DNA from: Sulfurospirillum sp. UBA1314
GTDB lineage: Bacteria > Campylobacterota > Campylobacteria > Campylobacterales > Sulfurospirillaceae
Direction: 5' to 3'
Length of the DNA: 5,014 nucleotides
Assembly: GCA_002307095.1 (NCBI GenBank)
Contig: DBTO01000085.1
Coordinates: 1-5,014 of the forward strand
Position 1 is the first letter of the stretch; each line of letters begins with the position of its first letter. The notes under the pieces were generated by a model. The model had not been told where the DNA came from and made no database searches. It saw nothing but the letters and a program-made list of their open reading frames with translations. Positions 1-5,014 of this stretch are shown piece by piece. The position numbers were made by a program, and so were the translations under genes.

Positions 1-1237
1 CAGTGCCAGTGATGGCAAGAAAATTCGAACGATTAAAGACAATGGGCTCGTCACAGAAGTCTTTAACGAAGATAAACTCGCTTTCTTACATGGCGATATG
101 GCGATTGGTCATAACCGTTATTCTACAGCGGGAAGTGACTCTGTAAGAGACGCACAACCCGTTGCTGCAAGTTACAAACTGGGTGATATTTCCATTGTTC
201 ATAATGGAAATTTGATCAATAAACATGAAGTACGAAGTAAACTGGTAGAGCAAGGTGCTATTTTCCAATCTTCCATGGATACCGAAAATATCATTCATCT
301 CATCGCTCGTTCCCAACAAGGTAAACTCAAGGATCGTATCATTGAGGCTTTACATGTAATCAAAGGTGCATATTGTCTTTTGATTCAAAGTAGATCCAAA
401 ATGTTTGCTATTCGCGATCGTTACGGTGTGCGCCCTTTATCGATTGGTAAAATGAAAGAGGGTGGGTATATCGTTGCGAGTGAGACATGTGCGCTTGATC
501 TTGTGGATGCTGAGTTTGTAAGAGATGTTAGACCCGGTGAGATGGTTATTTTTCAACAAGGTAAAGAGACATTTGAAAGCATCCAACTTTTTGAGCCAGA
601 TCCACACATTTGTGCGTTTGAATTCATCTATTTTGCAAGACCTGATAGTGTTATTGAAGGTAAAAACGTTTATGCAGCACGCAAAAAAATGGGCATGAAG
701 CTCGCAGAACTGGCTCCCGTGGAAGCTGATTTTGTGATTCCCGTTCCCGATAGTGGTGTGAGTGCAGCGTTAGGATACGCACAAGCCAGTGGTATTCCTT
801 TTGAAATGGCGATTGTTCGAAATCATTACGTTGGAAGAACATTCATTGAACCAACTCAAGCCGTACGCGATCTCAAAGTAAAACTCAAACTCTCACCAAT
901 TCATAAAATTTTAGAAGGTAAAAAAATCGTTGTGATTGATGACAGTATCGTAAGAGGTACCACGTCACGCCAGATTGTAAAATTACTCAAACGTGCAGGT
1001 GCGGCTGAGGTGCATATGCGCATCGCGGCTCCAACGATTGAACATCCATGTTTATATGGCATTGATACCCCAAGCTACAAAGAGCTCATTAGTGCCAATA
1101 AAAGTGTTGAAGAGGTCAGAGAGTATATTGAAGCAGATTCATTGGCTTTTTTAAGCATTGAAGCGCTTAAAGAGAGTATTGGCAACGATATGAACTATTC
1201 ACTGGTTAGCTTTGATGGAAATTATTTTATTAAATAA
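1..1237 (+). CDS. purF: Amidophosphoribosyltransferase (PurF), 5'-truncated by window edge
   Basis: Glutamine phosphoribosylpyrophosphate amidotransferase transfers glutamine-derived ammonia to PRPP, giving 5-phosphoribosylamine, the committed step of cytosolic purine synthesis. The frame is open from base 2 (411 codons visible), so the first ATG at 98 is internal. It encodes the Met in MAIGHNRYSTAG, a conserved glutaminase motif, and the preceding ~32 residues also read like PurF. Roughly 30-35 N-terminal residues, including the catalytic Cys, lie off the left edge. Visible are the N-terminal nucleophile glutaminase domain (GHNRYSTAG, IVHNGNL, RDRYGVRPL, SETCA) and the phosphoribosyltransferase domain, with IPVPDSG and the PRPP loop VVIDDSIVRGTTS near visible residues 310-322. 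Cysteines matching two Fe-S ligands of the Bacillus enzyme remain (codons 611-613 and 1049-1051), but the C-terminal CxxC pair is SLVS (1199-1210). The stop overlaps the next gene's ATG by one base. Confidence 0.97.
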   Translation, partial: SASDGKKIRTIKDNGLVTEVFNEDKLAFLHGDMAIGHNRYSTAGSDSVRDAQPVAASYKLGDISIVHNGNLINKHEVRSKLVEQGAIFQSSMDTENIIHLIARSQQGKLKDRIIEALHVIKGAYCLLIQSRSKMFAIRDRYGVRPLSIGKMKEGGYIVASETCALDLVDAEFVRDVRPGEMVIFQQGKETFESIQLFEPDPHICAFEFIYFARPDSVIEGKNVYAARKKMGMKLAELAPVEADFVIPVPDSGVSAALGYAQASGIPFEMAIVRNHYVGRTFIEPTQAVRDLKVKLKLSPIHKILEGKKIVVIDDSIVRGTTSRQIVKLLKRAGAAEVHMRIAAPTIEHPCLYGIDTPSYKELISANKSVEEVREYIEADSLAFLSIEALKESIGNDMNYSLVSFDGNYFIK

Positions 1238-2190
1238 TGCGCGAGATTTTAACCGCAGGGCGGTACTTTAGGAGAAAATTTGGAGAGAATGTGTACAAAA
1301 TCCCCATTTCTATCTCTGGATTTACGTGCCCGAACATCGATGGTACGGTTGCACGTGGTGGCTGCGTTTTTTGCGAAAATGAATCATTCAGCCCTAATTT
1401 AGAGCACAACCAGCCCAAACGATTTTTCCTTAACCCAACTTCTGAAAATCCTTACTTAGAGTTCCAACTGATTCAGTTAGAGGCACAGTATAAGAAGACC
1501 AAAAAAGTGCTGACTAAAAAATTTGGTGCTCAAAAATTTATTATCTATTTTCAATCGTTTACCAACACCTACGCTCCACTTGCAACACTTCAAGCACTCT
1601 ACACCAAAGCTCTTAGCTTTGAAGGGGTTGTAGGGCTTAGTATTGGTACACGTACGGATAGCATCAACGAAGAGGTGCTTGCCTATTTGTCAGAGCTTTC
1701 CAAAAAGCATGAAATTTGGGTCGAGTATGGGGTGCAATCTTCCTCTGATGAGACATTAAAACGCATTAATCGTGGGCATGATAGCGCTAATATCAAAAAA
1801 TACATCACATTAACACACCAGTATGGACTGAAAATATGTGCGCATGTTATCTTTGGACTTCCTGGTGAAACACCTGAAATGGGTTTGGAAAGTGTTAAAT
1901 TTGCCCTAAGTCTTGGCGTACATTCTTTTAAATTTCACCCATTGTATGTTGTCAAACGAACAGCATTAGCCAATGATTTTAACAAAGGAGTGTTTATACC
2001 CATAACAGAGGAGTGTTACATTCAAACGTTGATTGAAGCCATTAAGCTACTTCCTAAAGAGGTGATGTTGCAACGTGTGAGTGCAGGGATTGAAGATGAG
2101 TCACTGCTTTCTCCCGCATGGTGCTATACCAAGCATCAGCAGATGTTTAATATTCGCCAAGGGCTAAAAAAAGAGGGGTTACTCTACTAA
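1237..2190 (+). CDS. Radical SAM protein, YhcC/TIGR01212 family
   Basis: A 317-residue radical SAM protein, predicted to cleave S-adenosylmethionine with a [4Fe-4S] cluster; the substrate is not established for this family. Cluster ligands are C31, C43 and C46 (CX11CX2C, in GFTCPNIDGT...GGCVFC), the unusual wide spacing I recall in E. coli YhcC and its Elp3-like relatives. Further family motifs are YFQSFTNTYAP (104-114), GTRTDS (137-142), VEYGVQSSSDETLKRINRGHD (162-182, ordinarily LELGLQ in YhcC), HVIFGLPGE (203-211) and KFHPLYVVK (232-240). The match runs to the C-terminus, so the gene looks intact. The stretch between C46 and YFQ is about 57 residues, which seems longer than in E. coli YhcC. 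The start is the ATG inside TAATG at the purF stop. No good Shine-Dalgarno lies at normal spacing, so translation is probably coupled to purF. The purF neighbour does not by itself show a purine role. Confidence 0.92.
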   Translation: MREILTAGRYFRRKFGENVYKIPISISGFTCPNIDGTVARGGCVFCENESFSPNLEHNQPKRFFLNPTSENPYLEFQLIQLEAQYKKTKKVLTKKFGAQKFIIYFQSFTNTYAPLATLQALYTKALSFEGVVGLSIGTRTDSINEEVLAYLSELSKKHEIWVEYGVQSSSDETLKRINRGHDSANIKKYITLTHQYGLKICAHVIFGLPGETPEMGLESVKFALSLGVHSFKFHPLYVVKRTALANDFNKGVFIPITEECYIQTLIEAIKLLPKEVMLQRVSAGIEDESLLSPAWCYTKHQQMFNIRQGLKKEGLLY

Positions 2191-2199
2191 ATTTTTTAG
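2164..2199. terminator. Weak bidirectional hairpin at the convergent gene junction
   Basis: CTAAAAAA (2164-2171) pairs perfectly with TTTTTTAG (2192-2199), and inside this AGAG (2172-2175) pairs with CTCT (2182-2185) around the 6-base loop GGGTTA. Six unpaired bases (2186-2191) separate the two stems on one side. Read on the minus strand, the inner 4-bp hairpin is followed directly by a run of Ts, as in an intrinsic terminator; on the plus strand the T run comes six bases after the inner stem. It spans both stop codons of the convergent operons. The stem is short and AT-rich, so termination function is only a possibility. Confidence 0.28.
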
Positions 2200-2738
2200 T
2201 GGCAGAAAAGTTCATAGCGTGTATAGGGTCTGCCATAAGCAGGCGGATAGCGCATAAAAATTGTAAAATTACGCATTTCCCCCTTATATAAATTCTCAGC
2301 GATGACAAACTCTTTTGTCGTATCAATGGTATGACTATCTTCACCCCAATTAAAAAGGTTATCAAATGCAGATTTGGGAACAAAGCTGATGCCTTCTGTA
2401 CCTGCTTTTTCTAAAGATTCATTTGAGATTTTCACTTCCAAAACACATGTTCCAATTTTAAAATTACCAATATTGCGAATTTGTCCTGAAATAGAAAACG
2501 ATTCATTGAGCAGTACTTTTTTCTGAACGACATTTTCGAGCCGAGCAATTTTTGTATATTTATCAAGACCGTAAATAACAAAGGCTGAAAAAACAAGTGT
2601 AATGAAAAAGGCAGCCAAAATAGGCGGATAGAGAGAAGATTTTTCATCATGGTTACGAATGGTTAATACCACGGCTAAGACAAAGAGTAAAACAATAATA
2701 ATCATTGCAAACCAATGGAGTATGGTAAAATAAGTCAA
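2196..2738 (-). CDS. Two-helix membrane protein, DUF2393-like (second of a tandem pair)
   Basis: Function unknown; a predicted inner-membrane protein of 180 residues resembling the DUF2393 proteins of Campylobacterota (family assigned from memory). The chosen start is TTG at 2738-2736, preceded at 5 bases by AAGGAG (2749-2744). The frame stays open upstream to an ATG at 2876, but that start would overlap the preceding gene by 128 bases, lacks a good ribosome site and would put about 46 polar residues in front of the first helix. Helix 1 is residues ~6-27 and helix 2 ~38-56, followed by a soluble C-terminal domain probably rich in beta strands. Residues 72-106 (KKVLLNESFSISGQIRN...) and 150 to the end align with the upstream neighbour's 86-119 and 148-178, and both proteins end in Cys plus an aromatic-type residue (FCH here). 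Last gene of the minus-strand unit; its stop lies 5 bases from the convergent radical SAM gene's stop. Confidence 0.8.
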   Translation of the reverse strand: MTYFTILHWFAMIIIVLLFVLAVVLTIRNHDEKSSLYPPILAAFFITLVFSAFVIYGLDKYTKIARLENVVQKKVLLNESFSISGQIRNIGNFKIGTCVLEVKISNESLEKAGTEGISFVPKSAFDNLFNWGEDSHTIDTTKEFVIAENLYKGEMRNFTIFMRYPPAYGRPYTRYELFCH

Positions 2739-2743
2739 ATGGG

Positions 2744-2749
2744 CTCCTT
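2744..2749 (-). promoter_or_regulatory. Shine-Dalgarno site deciding a TTG start
   Basis: On the minus strand AAGGAG lies 5 bases upstream of TTG (2738-2736). It overlaps the TAA stop (2751-2749) of the preceding gene by one base. This is the best ribosome binding site seen in the window, and it is what selects the TTG over the upstream in-frame ATG at 2876. The close stop-to-start spacing suggests reinitiation or coupling between the two membrane-protein genes. Confidence 0.75.
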
Positions 2750-3285
2750 TAGTAGCATTCTGCTTTGAGCGACGCATTGACATCGCCACTGTAAACAAAA
2801 TCATCGAAGACACTTTGGAATTCCATAACACCTTCTTTGAGGAGATCTTGTTTAACAAGTATCGACTGAATTGCAATAGGTTTTAGGGTGTTAATGAATG
2901 CTTTAAGTCCTTGTGTATCGGATTGTTTGACAATCGAAGTTTGCACCAAACAGAGCGAAAAGTCTTTATTAGAATGGTTGTAAATGGACCCTTCGACAAT
3001 CAAAGAATCCGAAAAAGTCAATTTTTTTACCATGCTGATTTCTGTCGTGGTATTTCGTAAAGTTTTACCTAATTTGATTTTGATAAAAAAAGGTGAAACT
3101 ATAAGAAGCATCAGTGCAATGATAATCACAAAAAGTGAAGCAACAGAGGATTTTTTGGCAATTAAACTCGCCAAGATAATCAACGCCAAAAAAGTAAAAA
3201 GTAGCCATCCAAATGCCAAATAATCATAAAGACCAAAATGCTTCACGTAGGTCAATAGTGATAATTTAAGGGCATCAGTGTTCAT
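2749..3285 (-). CDS. Two-helix membrane protein, DUF2393-like (first of a tandem pair)
   Basis: Function unknown; a predicted inner-membrane protein of 178 residues. Hydrophobic helices are at about 22-43 and 48-68, separated by a very short AKKSS turn, so the N-terminus and the C-terminal soluble domain should lie on the same side of the membrane. The soluble part (about 70-178) shares a pattern with the protein encoded just downstream: KKLTFSDSLIVEGSIYNHS (87-105) matches KKVLLNESFSISGQIRN, and LLKEGVMEFQSVF (148-160) matches LYKGEMRNFTIF, with both proteins ending in Cys plus one residue. DUF2393 membership is from recollection of this gene type in Campylobacterota. The ATG at 3285 sits inside the end of hisIE (11-base overlap). 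A GAGGAG (3304-3299) lies 13 bases upstream, rather far for normal use, so coupling with hisIE is likely. No signal peptidase or lipobox motif is evident. Confidence 0.8.
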   Translation of the reverse strand: MNTDALKLSLLTYVKHFGLYDYLAFGWLLFTFLALIILASLIAKKSSVASLFVIIIALMLLIVSPFFIKIKLGKTLRNTTTEISMVKKLTFSDSLIVEGSIYNHSNKDFSLCLVQTSIVKQSDTQGLKAFINTLKPIAIQSILVKQDLLKEGVMEFQSVFDDFVYSGDVNASLKAECY

Positions 3286-3958
3286 TGCGGCTATTTTTCT
3301 CCTCTATTCCACTCAGACCAAAGCGTCTTTCAAGCTCTTTGGAAATAAGGGATGGATGAATATTTTTAGCCCCGAGTGCTACGAGGGCATGGAACATAAG
3401 ATCAGCCGCTTCATAGACAATCTCTTTGCTATCACCATCTTTACATGCAAAACAAAATTCACCTGCTTCTTCCACGACTTTCTTCAAAATGCTGTTATCT
3501 CCTTTGTGAAGGAGTGACGCCACATAAGAGCTTTTAGGATCAGCATGTTTACGCTCTTGAATGATATGGTAAATTTTATCGGTGATTGAATACGCTTCGA
3601 TCTTTATTTCAGGCTCTTTGGGTGTTTCCTCAACGTCTACACGGTTAAAAAAGCACGATTTACGACCTGTGTGACACGCAACACCCTCCTGCACGACTTT
3701 GAGCAATAAGGTATCACTATCGCAATCCAAATAGGCTTCTTTAACGTGTTGAAGATGCCCACTGGTTTCACCCTTTTTCCAGAGGCTTTGGCGGCTTCTG
3801 GAATAGTAGTGAGCAAGTCCTGTTTGCAAAGTTAAAGAGAGTGCTTCTTGGTTCATATACGCAAGCATCAACACTTCACCACTCATAACGTCCTGTGCAA
3901 TGACAGGCAGAAGTGGTGAAGCATCCCAGTTGATGGAATTTAAAAGTGTTGAACTCAT
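3275..3958 (-). CDS. hisIE: Bifunctional phosphoribosyl-AMP cyclohydrolase / phosphoribosyl-ATP pyrophosphatase (HisIE)
   Basis: Carries out steps 2 and 3 of histidine synthesis in the cytosol: the HisE domain hydrolyses phosphoribosyl-ATP to phosphoribosyl-AMP plus pyrophosphate, and the HisI domain opens the adenine ring. Length is 227 residues, normal for the fusion. The N-terminal HisI domain (~1-110) has GEVLMLAYMN (27-36), the metal-binding DCDSD (D78, D80, D82) and zinc-ligand cysteines C79, C95 and C102 with the family's 16 and 7 spacing, the last two in GVACHTGRKSCF. The C-terminal HisE domain (~125-215) is MazG-like, with VVEEAGE (161-167) and YEAADL (182-187) supplying the acidic Mg2+ residues. 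All key residues are present. The start ATG overlaps the TGA of the SPFH gene (ATGA) with no clear Shine-Dalgarno, so translation is probably coupled. It lies apart from other his genes within this window, between membrane-protein genes. Confidence 0.97.
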   Translation of the reverse strand: MSSTLLNSINWDASPLLPVIAQDVMSGEVLMLAYMNQEALSLTLQTGLAHYYSRSRQSLWKKGETSGHLQHVKEAYLDCDSDTLLLKVVQEGVACHTGRKSCFFNRVDVEETPKEPEIKIEAYSITDKIYHIIQERKHADPKSSYVASLLHKGDNSILKKVVEEAGEFCFACKDGDSKEIVYEAADLMFHALVALGAKNIHPSLISKELERRFGLSGIEEKNSRNEH

Positions 3959-5014
3959 TTGCTTATACTGACCGCTTTTTGACTATCTTTGGTATCAACC
4001 CAAATATTAGGAACTGCGCCACCAGGGGTTAGAAAAATTTTGGCATCTTTGTTTTCACGAAGAGCTTCATTAAACTTGCCTTGCACTTCGATCTGGCGAA
4101 GGGTTAGGAGTGGTGAAGAGATACTGTCACTGATTTTTTTGTTGGCATACGCATCGGCGTCTGCTTCAATTTTAATCGCATTGGCTTGACCTTGAGCGTT
4201 AATCTCTCTCGCTTTAGCTTGACCTTCTGCTTCAGCAGCACGTTTTAGTGCTTGTTGGTTGGCAATTTCAACCTCATAACGTGTTCGCTCGACTTCTTGT
4301 TTTGCTACTTGAACACGTTCAATTTGCTCTTTGATTTTCACTGGTAAAACAATTTCACGAAGTTGCATGGTTAAGAGTTCAACAGGTTGACCCGGTTGTG
4401 CATCAATCGCTTTACGAATTCCCTCTTCAATATTAACTGCAATTTCATTACGTTTTTGAGGAAGTTCCTCTGCATTAAACTTACCAATAACGGCACGTGT
4501 GACATCGCGAACGACGGGATTGATGATTTTATCTTCCCATGACATACCCCATGTTGCGATGGTTTGAGGTGCTGTGGTTGGCTCTAACTTGTATTGAACC
4601 GTGAGTTCAATCGAAACAGGAAGTCCTCTAGCGTCAAGGACGGAGATCGCAGCATTACGTTTAATGCCTGAACCTCTCTGCATCACTTCACCCAAATCTT
4701 CGGTGGAAGAGTAGTTCATAATACGTACTTTCGTATCGACAATAAACACTTGTTGAATGAAAGGAATAAAAAGGTGAAAACCTGGATCCATCGGTGTTGA
4801 TTCAAATTTACCGGTGGTGGCTTTAATACCCATCTCACCTGAGTTAATAATCACAAAAGGTTTTGCCACAACAGCAATTACAACAATTGCGATGAGCACA
4901 TAGATAATCCCTGCTTTTTTACCAAGGTTTTTCATAAAATCGGGGGGTTCAATATTAAAAGGTGTGCGATTATCATTGTCGCCACCGCTATTGTTTCCAC
5001 TTCCTCCACCGTTT
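3955..5014 (-). CDS. SPFH/prohibitin-family membrane protein, 5' end beyond window edge
   Basis: Membrane-anchored scaffold protein of the SPFH (stomatin/prohibitin/flotillin/HflK-C) superfamily. Relatives form large ring or cage assemblies and often modulate membrane proteases such as FtsH; no specific partner is shown here. The frame is open to the right edge, giving 352 visible residues. The first ATG (4935) is probably internal: it lacks a ribosome site, and 26 in-frame codons precede it, encoding a Gly/Asn/Asp-rich segment (NGGGSGNNSGGDNDN) and then RTPFNIEPPDF, much like the leader of HflK-type proteins. Counting from that ATG, a membrane helix spans ~9-30, the SPFH domain ~28-210 (INSGEMGIKATTGKFE, DPGFHLFIPFIQQV, IELTVQYKL), and a charged Ala/Glu/Lys-rich coiled coil ~195-265 (VQVAKQEVERTRYEVEIANQ, AAEAEGQAKA). 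The C-terminus contains IFLTPGGAVPNIWVD. The stop overlaps the hisIE start as ATGA. A prohibitin-like identity fits better than strict HflK or HflC. Confidence 0.92.
   Translation of the reverse strand, partial: NGGGSGNNSGGDNDNRTPFNIEPPDFMKNLGKKAGIIYVLIAIVVIAVVAKPFVIINSGEMGIKATTGKFESTPMDPGFHLFIPFIQQVFIVDTKVRIMNYSSTEDLGEVMQRGSGIKRNAAISVLDARGLPVSIELTVQYKLEPTTAPQTIATWGMSWEDKIINPVVRDVTRAVIGKFNAEELPQKRNEIAVNIEEGIRKAIDAQPGQPVELLTMQLREIVLPVKIKEQIERVQVAKQEVERTRYEVEIANQQALKRAAEAEGQAKAREINAQGQANAIKIEADADAYANKKISDSISSPLLTLRQIEVQGKFNEALRENKDAKIFLTPGGAVPNIWVDTKDSQKAVSISK

Noticed and set aside
86..319. 77-residue minus-strand frame inside purF
   Set aside because: Lies entirely within the well-conserved purF coding sequence, has no recognisable motif and no ribosome site context; a shadow frame.
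98..1237. purF starting at the ATG at 98
   Set aside because: The frame is open to base 2 and the residues before this Met are PurF-like; the Met lies inside the conserved MAIGHNRYSTAG motif, so the gene is cut by the window edge.
2984..3223. 79-residue plus-strand frame opposite the first small membrane protein
   Set aside because: Antisense to a gene supported by membrane helices, paralogy and operon spacing; its hydrophobic-looking residues arise from the complementary strand.
3278..3517. 79-residue plus-strand frame opposite the HisE domain
   Set aside because: hisIE is conserved through this stretch with all catalytic residues; the opposite frame has no supporting feature.
3989..4189. 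66-residue plus-strand frame opposite the SPFH coiled coil
   Set aside because: The Ala/Glu/Lys-rich coiled-coil coding explains the open antisense frame.
4141..4320. Possible DNA repeat in the Ala/Glu/Lys-rich segment of the SPFH gene
   Set aside because: Similarity between units (EAEGQAKA, NAQGQANA) is at the protein level and expected for an SPFH coiled coil; no exact DNA tandem repeat is seen.
1..5014. Mobile element, CRISPR array, tRNA or rRNA, phage or defence genes
   Set aside because: The window is packed with housekeeping-type and membrane-protein genes; no inverted-repeat-flanked transposase, regularly spaced repeats or RNA-gene signature was seen by eye.

Overview
The window reads as chromosomal DNA from a member of the Campylobacterota (Epsilonproteobacteria). 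The AT-leaning base composition is less extreme than in Campylobacter jejuni or Helicobacter pylori, and the proteins have the character of Sulfurospirillum or a relative. This placement rests on remembered protein similarity and gene content and has not been searched. The window is almost completely coding: six protein genes, no RNA genes, no mobile elements, no CRISPR array and no non-coding stretch longer than a few bases. Both edges cut through a gene.

Left half, plus strand (1-2190): the 3' part of purF (amidophosphoribosyltransferase, first committed step of purine synthesis), followed with a one-base TAATG overlap by a radical SAM protein of the YhcC/TIGR01212 type. The two look translationally coupled.

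Right half, minus strand (5014 down to 2196): an SPFH/prohibitin-family membrane protein whose true start lies beyond the right edge, then bifunctional hisIE (histidine steps 2 and 3), then two small two-helix membrane proteins that look like diverged tandem paralogues of the DUF2393 type. Junctions are ATGA (4-base overlap), an 11-base overlap, and a stop codon 10 bases before a probable TTG start that has a strong AAGGAG ribosome binding site. This looks like one polycistronic unit.

The two units converge with only 5 bases between stop codons, and a weak bidirectional hairpin spans the junction. Four points deserve attention. (1) PurF keeps two of the four cysteines that bind the [4Fe-4S] cluster in Bacillus-type enzymes, but has Ser-x-x-Ser where the Cys-x-x-Cys pair should be. 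(2) The last minus-strand gene should start at a TTG, not at the far-upstream ATG. (3) The two membrane proteins appear to be paralogues along their whole soluble domain. (4) The SPFH gene extends past its first visible ATG into a Gly/Asn/Asp-rich leader. I see no clear defence, mobile or otherwise exotic system. The SPFH plus paired small membrane proteins module is the least-described part.
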